NCBI RefSeq assembly: GCF_900215625.1
Contig: NZ_OBEK01000002.1
Coordinates: forward strand, 808,583 to 872,582
Length of the DNA: 64,000 nt
DNA from: Terribacillus aidingensis
GTDB taxonomy: Bacteria; Bacillota; Bacilli; Bacillales; Amphibacillaceae
Direction of reading: 5' to 3'
The position numbers and the translations under genes are program-made. This document shows positions 36,599 to 46,754 of the stretch, piece by piece; the stretch's first letter is position 1; each line of letters begins with the position of its first letter. A model generated the notes under the pieces. That model saw nothing but the letters and a program-made list of their open reading frames with translations, had not been told where the DNA came from and made no database searches.

Positions 36599-37273
36599 TT
36601 ACTCTTCGTTCTCGATTTGCTCCTTAATCAGTTCAATTTGCGCTTTGCCGTGAATCGCCATCTCGTGATCCGGCTGTGCTTCAATTGCCTTCTCCATGTA
36701 CGCATGCGCTTTGTCGAGCTGCTGCTGGTACAGATAAGCAACGCCAACATTATAAAGCGCATCACTGTGCTTTGGACTCCATTCCAGTAAATCAAGCAGC
36801 ACTTGCTGCGCCGTATCGACTTCTCCAGCATTGGCTAATGCTAAACCATATTGAAATACAATTGCTGCATCCCGTGTTTCGAGTTCTGCCGCCCGCTGCA
36901 AGTAAGGCAATGCCAGCTTTTCCTTGCCTGTCTGCTGCAAAGACATACCTAGAAGAAAATGCACATCAGCTTCTTCCAGGCCAAGCTTTGCTGCTTCCAT
37001 CAGCTGTTTCACCGCTTTTTCATACTGCTCAGCCGTGTAATACAAGCTGCCCAAACCGTAGTAAGCAGTCGCTGCTTTGCTGTCCAGTTCAATAGCGCGC
37101 TGGAAGAAGCGCTCCGCTTTTTCCAAGTCATTCATACGCATTAACAAATTACCAAAGTTAACGTAACCGACAGGGTCATTTGGTTTTTCTTCAATAGATG
37201 CGTTAAAATGCTTCGCCGCTCCCTCTAGATCCTGCTTTTGCAGACAGTCAATTCCTTCTTTTATATGATCCAT
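36599..37273 (-). CDS. yrrB: Tetratricopeptide repeat protein YrrB
   Basis: The 224-residue product consists of about six TPR units from residue 1 to the end, each with the W/L-G-Y-A-F-A-P-type pattern (for example AYYGLGSLYYTAEQYEKAVK, ALYNVGVAYLYQQQLDKAHA). No signal peptide is seen. B. subtilis YrrB also lies between recD2 and mnmA. The partner is unknown; a link to the tRNA thiolation genes is positional only. Confidence 0.92.
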   Translation of the reverse strand: MDHIKEGIDCLQKQDLEGAAKHFNASIEEKPNDPVGYVNFGNLLMRMNDLEKAERFFQRAIELDSKAATAYYGLGSLYYTAEQYEKAVKQLMEAAKLGLEEADVHFLLGMSLQQTGKEKLALPYLQRAAELETRDAAIVFQYGLALANAGEVDTAQQVLLDLLEWSPKHSDALYNVGVAYLYQQQLDKAHAYMEKAIEAQPDHEMAIHGKAQIELIKEQIENEE

Positions 37274-37295
37274 TGTTTCACTCCTCTATGTAAGG

Positions 37296-37323
37296 GAAAC
37301 CCTTGCCTAATGACAAGGGTTTC
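37296..37323 (-). other. Intercistronic hairpin between mnmA and yrrB, no U-run
   Basis: A 10-bp perfect stem, GAAACCCTTG (37296-37305) with CAAGGGTTTC (37314-37323), loop 8. No T-run follows on the minus strand. It resembles the hairpin between lepA and hemW at 510-540. Confidence 0.6.
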
Positions 37324-37327
37324 TAAA

Positions 37328-39594
<2,267 letters not shown>

Positions 39595-39609
39595 AACTGC
39601 TGGCCTCCA

Positions 39610-40029
39610 TTAAATATAGAACATATAAGGATCTTTGCTTTCTTCATCACCATGACGGCACAAATCCTCTAACGTCGTTGTATCCAAAACATCCCTCACC
39701 GCATCACGAATACGAAGCCACAGCTGCTGCTTTGCCGGCTCTTCTTCTTCAATTCCTTCAACAGGCGTGATTGGTCCTTCCAACGTTCGAATAATATCTC
39801 CCGCTGTAATATCAGCAGGCGGTGATGCTAACATATAGCCGCCCTTTGCTCCGCGGATACTTTTCACTAAACAGGCATTTCGAAGCGGAGCAGCGAGCTG
39901 CTCCAAATAATGCTCAGATAATTTATGTTCAGTCGCTATCGTCTTCAAGGAAACAGGTCCTTCTCCATACTGTTTTCCTAAAGCGATCATAATTGTTAAG
40001 CCATATCGTCCTTTAGTCGATATTTTCAT
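39610..40029 (-). CDS. cymR: Rrf2 family regulator CymR
   Basis: CymR represses sulfur and cysteine metabolism genes together with CysK in B. subtilis. The 139-residue product has the Rrf2 winged-helix domain (MKISTKGRYGLTIMIALG, IRGAKGGYML). It lacks the three Cys of IscR-type Fe-S sensors: one Cys at LRNACLVKS and a C-terminal LCRHGDEES are seen. It precedes yrvO and mnmA, so it may control sulfur supply to them. Confidence 0.93.
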   Translation of the reverse strand: MKISTKGRYGLTIMIALGKQYGEGPVSLKTIATEHKLSEHYLEQLAAPLRNACLVKSIRGAKGGYMLASPPADITAGDIIRTLEGPITPVEGIEEEEPAKQQLWLRIRDAVRDVLDTTTLEDLCRHGDEESKDPYMFYI

Positions 40030-40126
40030 CTCTAAAAACTCCTCATAACTGCTTCAATAATTCTTTAGTCCAAAAACAATACCGATTATTATACCAGAAA
40101 ATATTATATCATGAATAGCAAGTGGC

Positions 40127-40155
40127 TTGCATTTTACCGAACTGGTGGATACGCT
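40127..40155 (+). promoter_or_regulatory. Putative sigma-A promoter of rarA
   Basis: TTGCAT (40127-40132), 17 bases, TACGCT (40150-40155), about 32 bases before the start. The -10 is weak. Two TATAAT-like sequences on the opposite strand (about 40090-40110) could serve cymR. Confidence 0.45.
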
Positions 40156-40187
40156 AAGACAAGCAGAAACAGGATGGAGGAATAAAA

Positions 40188-41456
40188 TTGGCGAAGCAAC
40201 CATTAGCATACCGTATGCGGCCGAAAGACATCAGCCAAATCATCGGACAAAAACATCTCGTTGCAGAAGGAAAAATGATTCGCCGAATGGTGGAAGCAGA
40301 CCGCTTAAGCTCGATGATTCTTTATGGTCCGCCCGGCACAGGAAAAACCTCTATGGCAATCGCACTTGCTTCAAGTGTGCAAATTCGTTATAAATTATTA
40401 AATGCTGTAGTAGATAAGAAGAAAGATATGGAAATCGCTGTCGAAGAAGCAAAAATGAGCGGACAGCTTGTTCTTATACTGGATGAAGTGCATCGACTCG
40501 ACAAAGCAAAGCAGGATTTTCTCCTGCCGCACATCGAAAAAAATTTGATTACTTTAATCGGCTGTACAACCAGCAATCCCTATCATTCTATAAATCCGGC
40601 AATCCGAAGCCGCTGTCATTTGTTTGAATTGCATAGTCTGGAACCTAGCGACGTGAAAGAAGCATTGCAGCGAGCAGTTCATGACAGCACACAAGGATTA
40701 GGCGACATGCAGCTGGAAATAACTGCAGACGCACTAGATCATTTGGCGGGGTCTTCTGGCGGCGATTTGCGATCTGCATTGAATGGACTCGAACTAGCTG
40801 CTTATTCTACACCAGCACATGATGGTATCGTCAATATCGACCTGGAAGTAGCAGAAGCTTGTATGCAGAAAAAAAGCTTCTCTCACGACAAAGATGGCGA
40901 TGCGCATTATGATGTGCTTAGCGCATTTCAAAAATCCATCCGAGGAAGTGACGTGGACGCAGCATTGCATTATTTGGCTCGCTTAATTGAAGCCGGTGAT
41001 CTTGATAGCATTGGTCGCCGTATGATTGTATGTGCATATGAAGATATCGGTCTAGCTAACCCGCAAGCAGGGCCCCGGACCCTGGCTGCTGTGGAAGCAG
41101 CAGAGCGCGTCGGTTTCCCAGAAGCTCGTATTCCTCTCGCTAATGCCCTCGTTGAGCTATGCTTGTCGCCGAAATCAAACAGTGCCTATAAAGGGATTAA
41201 TGCCGCGCTGTCTGACATCCGTTCCGGAAAAGTCGGCGAGGTACCTGCTCACTTAAAGGATGCGCATTATACAGGTGCAAAACAGATGGGACGCGGTGTT
41301 GGCTATCAATACCCGCATGACTATCCAGGTGCCTGGGTAGAACAGCAGTATTTGCCGGATCTATTAAAGAAACGACGCTATTATGAACCGGTCGACACTG
41401 GTAAATTTGAACAAGCACTCAAGCTAGTCTATGAACGAGTAACAAAAAGAAAATAA
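40188..41456 (+). CDS. rarA: RarA/MgsA replication-associated recombination ATPase
   Basis: RarA is an AAA+ protein that acts at stalled replication forks. The 422-residue product has PLAYRMRPKDISQIIGQ at its N-terminus, Walker A MILYGPPGTGKTSMA, Walker B LILDEVHRLDKAKQD and the C-terminal tetramer domain (RMIVCAYEDIGLANPQAGP). The start is a TTG at 40188 after GATGGAGG. It is divergent from cymR as in B. subtilis (yrvN). Confidence 0.96.
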   Translation: MAKQPLAYRMRPKDISQIIGQKHLVAEGKMIRRMVEADRLSSMILYGPPGTGKTSMAIALASSVQIRYKLLNAVVDKKKDMEIAVEEAKMSGQLVLILDEVHRLDKAKQDFLLPHIEKNLITLIGCTTSNPYHSINPAIRSRCHLFELHSLEPSDVKEALQRAVHDSTQGLGDMQLEITADALDHLAGSSGGDLRSALNGLELAAYSTPAHDGIVNIDLEVAEACMQKKSFSHDKDGDAHYDVLSAFQKSIRGSDVDAALHYLARLIEAGDLDSIGRRMIVCAYEDIGLANPQAGPRTLAAVEAAERVGFPEARIPLANALVELCLSPKSNSAYKGINAALSDIRSGKVGEVPAHLKDAHYTGAKQMGRGVGYQYPHDYPGAWVEQQYLPDLLKKRRYYEPVDTGKFEQALKLVYERVTKRK

Positions 41457-41465
41457 CTTGCCCAT

Positions 41466-41495
41466 GTATAGGAGCAGCTGCTTGCGGCAACAATG
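41466..41495 (+). promoter_or_regulatory. Sigma-F type promoter of rsfA
   Basis: GTATA (41466-41470), 15 bases, GGCAACAATG (41486-41495). The sigma-F consensus is GYWTA, 15 bases, GGNRANAMTW; only the last base of the -10 differs. rsfA is known to be sigma-F dependent in B. subtilis, which supports the call. Confidence 0.75.
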
Positions 41496-41562
41496 TGGCT
41501 AACAGTTTTTATTACTTTCTATGTTTGTAGATTAACAGATAAGAAATGGAGTGTTAGCTCAT

Positions 41563-42327
41563 ATGGTTAAAGTAAGACAGGATGCTTGGAGTCATGAAGA
41601 CGATTTATTACTAGCCGAGACCGTGCTTCGTCATATAAGAGAAGGCAGCACCCAGCTGCGCGCTTTTGATGAAGTTGGAGACAAACTGAACCGAACCTCA
41701 GCTGCTTGCGGTTTCCGCTGGAATGCCGAGATTCGCAACCGCTACGAACAAGCAGTAGCAATTGCCAAACGCCAGCGCAAAGAGAAAAAGCGTGCGGAAC
41801 AAAGAGCACAGTCAAAAGCTGTTCCGGCAATGCGCACCGAGCCTGTGGCACAAGTTCCCGAAAGACAAGGTGCTTTCCCAATTACAATGGACGAAGATAC
41901 AGCTCGCTTTGAGGCCGAAATAGCGCAAGAGACATTTATTGTTGGTGAACATACCGAGTATCCTAATCATGATACCGAAAAGCAGCCAACTGTCAGCGAA
42001 AAGCAGCAAACTGACGAATTAAATTTGTCCCAAGTTATTACGTTCTTGCAAACATTGGAGCAAGGTTATCAAACTAGCGAAACAAACCAGCATACGATTC
42101 ATCAGCTGGAAGCAGAAAATTATAATCTCCGACAAGAAAACCAGCAGTTGGCTGACGAATGTGAGTCTTTAAAAAATCAGTTAAAAACGATGAAAGGAGA
42201 CTACCAAGTACTCATCCAAATCATGGATCGTGCACGAAAAATGGTAATCTTCGACGATCAAGATGCATTCTCTCCAGCCGCTTTCCGAATGGACAAAAAC
42301 GGCAACTTAGAACAAGTTGCCAAATAA
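41563..42327 (+). CDS. rsfA: RsfA, forespore-specific transcription regulator
   Basis: RsfA fine-tunes sigma-F-dependent genes in the early forespore. The 254-residue product has an N-terminal Myb/SANT-like DNA-binding domain (RQDAWSHEDDLLLAETVLRH, AACGFRWNAEIRNRYEQA), a basic linker and a C-terminal coiled coil (about 195-230). I chose the ATG at 41563 with GGAGTG upstream; a GTG four codons earlier overlaps that ribosome site. It converges on the 6S RNA gene. In B. subtilis rsfA lies elsewhere in the chromosome. Confidence 0.93.
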   Translation: MVKVRQDAWSHEDDLLLAETVLRHIREGSTQLRAFDEVGDKLNRTSAACGFRWNAEIRNRYEQAVAIAKRQRKEKKRAEQRAQSKAVPAMRTEPVAQVPERQGAFPITMDEDTARFEAEIAQETFIVGEHTEYPNHDTEKQPTVSEKQQTDELNLSQVITFLQTLEQGYQTSETNQHTIHQLEAENYNLRQENQQLADECESLKNQLKTMKGDYQVLIQIMDRARKMVIFDDQDAFSPAAFRMDKNGNLEQVAK

Positions 42328-42365
42328 AAAAGCAGCACATCTCCTAAAGGAGGTTGTGCTGCTTT
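42328..42365. terminator. Terminator shared by 6S RNA (minus) and rsfA (plus)
   Basis: A long stem, AAAGCAGCACA with TGTGCTGCTTT, plus inner CTCCT/AGGAGG. The T-run is strong on the minus strand (GCTTTTTTATTT) and weak on the plus strand. Confidence 0.75.
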
Positions 42366-42379
42366 GTTCGTTTTAAAAG

Positions 42380-42575
42380 GAAAATAGCAATCCCAATCGT
42401 GCCGTCCTATTGAAGTTTTGAACCCGCTCTCAGCAGGTGGGTGCCCTGATTCACACTTTATGCGTCCACTCGTTGGAGGCTTGCACGCCATGTGAAGACT
42501 TTCGGACTCCCGTACTTCATTGTAATCGGTCAAAACATATGAAGAACGTACACATCAGGATTGCTATTTGTTTAT
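42380..42575 (-). ncRNA. bsrA: 6S RNA (6S-1 type), regulator of sigma-A RNA polymerase
   Basis: 6S RNA mimics an open promoter and binds the housekeeping holoenzyme. The ends close with AAATAGCAATCC (42382-42393) against GGATTGCTATTT (42558-42569). Inside, on the minus strand, CCTGATGTG, CATGGCGTGCA, CAACGAGTGGACGC, CAGGGCACCCACCTGCTG and GCGGGTTCAAA recall B. subtilis 6S-1. The gene follows aspS, the known place of 6S-1 in B. subtilis. A sigma-A promoter precedes it and a strong terminator follows. The exact ends are approximate. Confidence 0.9.
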
Positions 42576-42581
42576 GAACTT

Positions 42582-42610
42582 ATCTTAGCATGGATAAATT
42601 CATATTTCAA
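42582..42610 (-). promoter_or_regulatory. Sigma-A promoter of 6S RNA
   Basis: TTGAAA (42605-42610) and TAAGAT (42582-42587) on the minus strand, 17 bases apart. The -35 lies 10 bases past the aspS stop. Confidence 0.85.
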
Positions 42611-42619
42611 CTGGTAAGT

Positions 42620-44404
42620 CTATTCGTCTTTTCCAGCAGATTTCTGTTGAATATCCAGATAAAGTTCATCCAGCTGTTTTTTGCTGACAGGATCTGGCGC
42701 ATCTGTTAATGGATCGGTCGCAGAAGCTGTTTTCGGGAACAAAATGGTGTCTCGAAGGTTTGTGCTGCCAGACAAAAGCATAATAAAACGATCGTAACCA
42801 AGTGCAATCCCGCCATGCGGAGGTGCACCAGATTCCAAGGCATCCAATAGAAAACCGAATTGCTCCTGTGCTTCTTCGTTGGAGAATCCTAATACTTCAA
42901 ACATGCGATTTTGCAAATCCATTTGGTAGATACGCTGAGAACCGCCGCCCAGCTCATAACCGTTCAATACGATATCATAAGCTTCTGCTTTAACAGATGC
43001 AGGGTCTGTTTCAAGTTTGTCGATATCTGCAGCTGCCGGCATTGTGAACGGATGGTGTGCTGCATAGTAGCGGCCCTCTTCTTCGTCGTATTCAAACAAC
43101 GGCCAATCCGTTACCCATAGGAAGTTGAACAGAGATTCATCGATCAAACCTAACTCACGGCCAAGCTTGCTGCGCAGCGCACCTAAGCTGTCAAAGACAA
43201 CTTTCGTTTTATCCGCCACGAATACAAGGAAGTCGCCAGCTTCAGCAGAAAGAACGTCTTTCAGCTGACTTTGTACGTTCTCGTCCAAGAATTTAGCAAT
43301 TGGCCCTTTCAAAGCGCCGTCTTCTTCGACTTTCACCCATGCCAAACCTTTTGCTCCGTAAATTTTGACAAAGTCCGTTAGCGCATCAATATCTTTTCGG
43401 GAGAAGTTAGCTGCTTGTCCTTTGACGTTGATGGCACTAACGCGGCCGTTATTCTGAATGGCATCCTGGAAGACTTTGAATTCTGCAGATTTCACAGCTT
43501 CTCTCACATCTACCAGCTCTAATCCGAAACGTGTATCCGGCTTGTCAGATCCAAATCGCTCCATCGCTTCTGCGTATGGAAGGCGCGGGAATGGCACTTG
43601 TACGTCTACATCTTTTACTTCTTTCATGACACGCATCATCATCCGCTCTGTCATGCTGATGATGTCTTCTGTAGTCATGAATGAAGTCTCGATATCAATC
43701 TGCGTAAATTCCGGCTGACGGTCAGCACGTAAATCTTCATCACGGAAACAACGAGCAATTTGATAGTATTTTTCAAAACCAGAAATCATCAGCAGCTGTT
43801 TGAATAGCTGCGGAGACTGTGGAAGGGCATAAAATTCTCCAGGATGCACGCGGCTTGGAACTAGATAGTCACGAGCGCCCTCTGGTGTGCTCTTCGTCAG
43901 CATTGGTGTTTCCATTTCATAGAATTCTTCTTCATTCAAGAAATTACGAATTGCTTGTGTAGCCTGATGGCGAAGACGGAATGTCTCTTGCAGCGGCTTT
44001 CTGCGCAAATCCAGGTAGCGGTATTTCAAGCGCACGTCCTCGGATGCATCAACATCATCTTCAATTTGGAACGCTGGGCTTTTCGCTTTGTTCAAAATGC
44101 TTATTTCTTCTGCTGCAATCTCAATAGCACCCGTAGCCATGTTTCCGTTTTTCGTCGCTTCTTCTCTTTCCAGCACTTTACCAGTGATACTTACAACGAA
44201 TTCAGAACGGATTTGCTCAGCAGTTGCCAGTGCTTCCTTGGAAACATCCGGATTAAAGACAACTTGCACAATACCTGAGCGGTCGCGAATATCTGCGAAA
44301 ATTAAACCGCCTAAGTCACGTCGCTTCTGCACCCATCCTTTAATTGTTACGGTTTCGCCTGCATGGCTCGTTCGCAGCAAACCTGCCTTTTGTCTTTCAC
44401 TCAT
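42620..44404 (-). CDS. aspS: Aspartyl-tRNA synthetase
   Basis: AspS is a class IIb synthetase with the N-terminal OB anticodon-binding domain ([20 protein letters not shown]), the bacterial GAD insertion domain (about 280-420) and motifs 2 ([18 protein letters not shown]) and 3 ([14 protein letters not shown]). I chose the ATG at 44404 (MSERQKAG), 7 bases after GGAGGA and overlapping the hisS stop; an in-frame ATG five codons earlier is less well placed. That gives 594 residues. It is transcribed with hisS. Confidence 0.97.
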   Translation of the reverse strand: MSERQKAGLLRTSHAGETVTIKGWVQKRRDLGGLIFADIRDRSGIVQVVFNPDVSKEALATAEQIRSEFVVSITGKVLEREEATKNGNMATGAIEIAAEEISILNKAKSPAFQIEDDVDASEDVRLKYRYLDLRRKPLQETFRLRHQATQAIRNFLNEEEFYEMETPMLTKSTPEGARDYLVPSRVHPGEFYALPQSPQLFKQLLMISGFEKYYQIARCFRDEDLRADRQPEFTQIDIETSFMTTEDIISMTERMMMRVMKEVKDVDVQVPFPRLPYAEAMERFGSDKPDTRFGLELVDVREAVKSAEFKVFQDAIQNNGRVSAINVKGQAANFSRKDIDALTDFVKIYGAKGLAWVKVEEDGALKGPIAKFLDENVQSQLKDVLSAEAGDFLVFVADKTKVVFDSLGALRSKLGRELGLIDESLFNFLWVTDWPLFEYDEEEGRYYAAHHPFTMPAAADIDKLETDPASVKAEAYDIVLNGYELGGGSQRIYQMDLQNRMFEVLGFSNEEAQEQFGFLLDALESGAPPHGGIALGYDRFIMLLSGSTNLRDTILFPKTASATDPLTDAPDPVSKKQLDELYLDIQQKSAGKDE

Positions 44405-45689
44405 CCGCTTTTCCTCCATCCAACTTCTGCTTAATAGTCTCTACAGCTTCCTTGATTGCTACTTCATATTGCTGACCGTCCTGCATGTTGCGAAGCGAGA
44501 TAACACCTTTTGCCAGCTCATCTTCTCCTAATACAACAACGAATTTCGCTTGCTGACGATCAGCTGATTTAAATTGACCTTTCATCTTCTTGCCAAGATA
44601 ATCTTTATCTGCTGTTACTCCTGCCAGACGAAGCTGGAATGTAAGCTTCGCAGCCTCTTTCTGAACAGCATCATCACCTAGAGCAACAACATAAACATCG
44701 GTGCCTGTGTTCACAGGCAGTTCGATGCCTTCTGCTTCAAGTGCGAACAAAAGGCGTTCAATACTTAGTGCATAACCGATACCAGGAGTAGAAGGACCGC
44801 CCACTTCTTCGACCAACCCATTGTAGCGTCCGCCGCCTGTTAATGTTGTCAGCGCGCCGAAGCCTTCAGCATCACTCATAATCTCAAATGCTGTGTGGTT
44901 ATAGTAATCCAATCCTCTTACTAGATTAGGATCCACTACATAAGGAATCTCCATCGCATCCAGATTTGCTTTTACTTCGTCAAAATAAGCTTTTGATTCT
45001 GCATTTAAGTAATCGTGGATAGATGGTGCGCTTTTCACTTTCGGGTGTTCCCGGTCCTTTTTACAGTCAAGGATACGCAGCGGGTTCTTTTCCAAACGGT
45101 TTTGACAGTCACTGCACAGCTCATCTTTTACAGGTGTGAAGTGTTCAATCAAAGCTGTTCGGTGTGCATCACGGCTCTCTTTATCACCAAGCGTGTTGAT
45201 GATCAGTTTCAATGATTTCAAGCCAAATTGCTGATAACCGCTCATCGCTAAAGAAATCACTTCCGCATCGATGGACGGATCTTCACTTCCTAAAGCTTCA
45301 ACACCAAACTGAACGAACTGACGCATACGGCCTTGCTGCGGACGTTCGTAGCGGAACATTGGACCATGATAGAAAAGTTTAGTTGGCTGTTCCGGCTGAC
45401 CGTAAAGCTTGTTTTGTACATACGCACGGACCACGGAAGCTGTTCCTTCCGGTCTGAGCGTCAAGCTGCGGTCACCTTTATCTTTAAATGTGTACATTTC
45501 TTTTTGTACAATATCTGTTGTTTCTCCAACTCCGCGCAAAAATAATTCTGTGTGTTCAAAAATTGGCACCCGAATTTCTTTGTAATTGAATTTGCTTGCC
45601 AAATCTGTCAGCACTTTTTCTGCGTACTGCCATTTTTCTGATGTACCAGGTAAAATATCCTGCGTGCCTCTTGGCGCTTTCATGTCCAT
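44397..45689 (-). CDS. hisS: Histidyl-tRNA synthetase
   Basis: The 430-residue product begins [15 protein letters not shown] and has class II motif 1, motif 2 ([17 protein letters not shown]), the histidine motifs [14 protein letters not shown] and [14 protein letters not shown], and the C-terminal anticodon domain. The ATG at 45689 has AGGAGG 7 bases upstream; the open frame runs 26 codons further into the T-box leader and is not used. It overlaps aspS by 8 bases. Confidence 0.97.
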   Translation of the reverse strand: MDMKAPRGTQDILPGTSEKWQYAEKVLTDLASKFNYKEIRVPIFEHTELFLRGVGETTDIVQKEMYTFKDKGDRSLTLRPEGTASVVRAYVQNKLYGQPEQPTKLFYHGPMFRYERPQQGRMRQFVQFGVEALGSEDPSIDAEVISLAMSGYQQFGLKSLKLIINTLGDKESRDAHRTALIEHFTPVKDELCSDCQNRLEKNPLRILDCKKDREHPKVKSAPSIHDYLNAESKAYFDEVKANLDAMEIPYVVDPNLVRGLDYYNHTAFEIMSDAEGFGALTTLTGGGRYNGLVEEVGGPSTPGIGYALSIERLLFALEAEGIELPVNTGTDVYVVALGDDAVQKEAAKLTFQLRLAGVTADKDYLGKKMKGQFKSADRQQAKFVVVLGEDELAKGVISLRNMQDGQQYEVAIKEAVETIKQKLDGGKADE

Positions 45690-45741
45690 ACGATTACCTC
45701 CTCGACTAGTGACCCAATCTCCGGAAATCCCAAATAACGAC

Positions 45742-45995
45742 AAAAAACCCCCGTCCCTTTGCATCAAGGGACGGGAGTTTTTCCCGCGTTGCCACCCTAG
45801 TTGGATACACTGTATCCCACTTTGGGCAGTTAACGCCTGCTACGTCACTGTCTACTGTTAGTTCGACAATGCTCCTAAGGAATGTCTTTCAGTCGAAGCT
45901 GTGCCGGGCGCTTCCAGCCTATGGCGCCTAGTCTCTGTTCACAGGTAGTTCGACTTACTTTTTCCCTCATTGGATTTCCGGATTCTTTAGATTGT
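45742..45995 (-). promoter_or_regulatory. T-box riboswitch leader of hisS-aspS
   Basis: The T-box GGGTGGCAACGCGGG (minus strand, 45783-45797) is followed by the terminator AACTCCCGTCCCTT / AAGGGACGGGGGTT and TTTTTT (45742-45780). Stem I is closed by AGTCGAA and TTCGACT. Two candidate specifier codons lie near its 3' side: GAC (Asp, 45892-45894) and CAC (His, 45901-45903). I cannot decide between them without folding. Confidence 0.88.
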
Positions 45996-45999
45996 AATA

Positions 46000-46029
46000 A
46001 TAGTACCTGTTTGTAAGAAAGATTGTCAA
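46000..46029 (-). promoter_or_regulatory. Sigma-A promoter of hisS-aspS
   Basis: TTGACA (46024-46029) and TACTAT (46000-46005), 18 bases apart on the minus strand. The -35 overlaps the stop codon of the upstream 56-residue gene. Confidence 0.8.
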
Positions 46030-46196
46030 GATTGTTTTAGTTGTTCTTGTATTTTTTTTCGTTCCAGTGCATCTGCTGCTCCGCCAAATGCAGGAATATA
46101 CGGATCACTTGATAGAGAAGACGGATCCTGTCTTTGCTGCATACCTTCTAATCCAACAGTGCCAAATACACGATTCTGTGCTTCGCTGCTGCGCAT
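46026..46196 (-). CDS. Unrecognised 56-residue protein with a forespore-type promoter
   Basis: The frame from the ATG at 46196 to a TGA at 46026-46028 encodes 56 residues: MRSSEAQNRVFGTVGLEGMQ, then a Ser/Asp/Pro-rich middle, a GGAADALERKK helix and an EQLKQS tail. A ribosome site AAAGGTG lies upstream. A GTATA, 18 bases, AATGATA sequence ends 33 bases before it, one base off the sigma-G consensus. The product is soluble, without membrane segments, and matches no SASP family I know. In B. subtilis yrvJ and a small gene lie between dtd and hisS; whether this is the counterpart is unclear. Confidence 0.65.
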   Translation of the reverse strand: MRSSEAQNRVFGTVGLEGMQQRQDPSSLSSDPYIPAFGGAADALERKKIQEQLKQS

Positions 46197-46229
46197 GCTT
46201 TTCACACCTTTATCGTTTTATTCTGCTAC

Positions 46230-46259
46230 TATCATTTACCTATTTCCATTTCTCTATAC
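46230..46259 (-). promoter_or_regulatory. Sigma-G type promoter of the 56-residue gene
   Basis: GTATA (46255-46259), 18 bases, AATGATA (46230-46236) on the minus strand. Against GHATR-N18-CATNHTA only the first -10 base differs, the same quality as the gpr site in this window. Confidence 0.55.
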
Positions 46260-46261
46260 AA

Positions 46262-46293
46262 AAAAACAAGAAAGCATTATGCTTCCTTGTTTG
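46262..46293 (-). terminator. Terminator overlapping the dtd stop codon
   Basis: Minus-strand stem AACAAGGAAGCAT / ATGCTTTCTTGTT with a T-run. The dtd stop TAA is at the top of the stem. Confidence 0.85.
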
Positions 46294-46738
46294 GTCTATC
46301 TGCACTATCAAGCAAAATCGTAACAGGGCCGTCATTGATAAGCTGGACTTCCATATGCGCACCAAATTCGCCTGTTTCGACAGTAACACCTGCTTCTGTC
46401 AGTTTTTGATTGAATTTTTTATATAACGTATTGGCAATTTCCGGCTTAGCGGCATCTGTAAAGCTGGGACGGCGCCCTTTCCGAGTATCCGCATATAAAG
46501 TGAATTGCGAAACAGACAGAACTTCCCCACCTACTTGAAGAAGGGAATCATTCATTTTCCCATCAGCATCTTCAAAAACGCGGAGATGGATTAATTTATT
46601 TACGATATAATCCAAGTCTGCCTCTGTATCTTCATGCGTCATACCGACTAGCAGCATAAATCCCTTGCCAATCTTGCCAATAACTTTGTCATTGACTGTG
46701 ACAGAAGCCTCTTTTGCCAGCTGTGCTACTACTTTCAT
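46277..46738 (-). CDS. dtd: D-aminoacyl-tRNA deacylase
   Basis: Dtd removes D-amino acids (and Gly) from mischarged tRNA. The 153-residue product begins with [17 protein letters not shown] in place of the usual MRVVVQR start and has the family motifs [19 protein letters not shown] and the C-terminal GPVTILLDS, the Gly-cisPro motif region. It lies 16 bases after relA. Confidence 0.95.
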   Translation of the reverse strand: MKVVAQLAKEASVTVNDKVIGKIGKGFMLLVGMTHEDTEADLDYIVNKLIHLRVFEDADGKMNDSLLQVGGEVLSVSQFTLYADTRKGRRPSFTDAAKPEIANTLYKKFNQKLTEAGVTVETGEFGAHMEVQLINDGPVTILLDSADRPNKEA

Positions 46739-46754
46739 TTTTCCAGCCTCTCTT

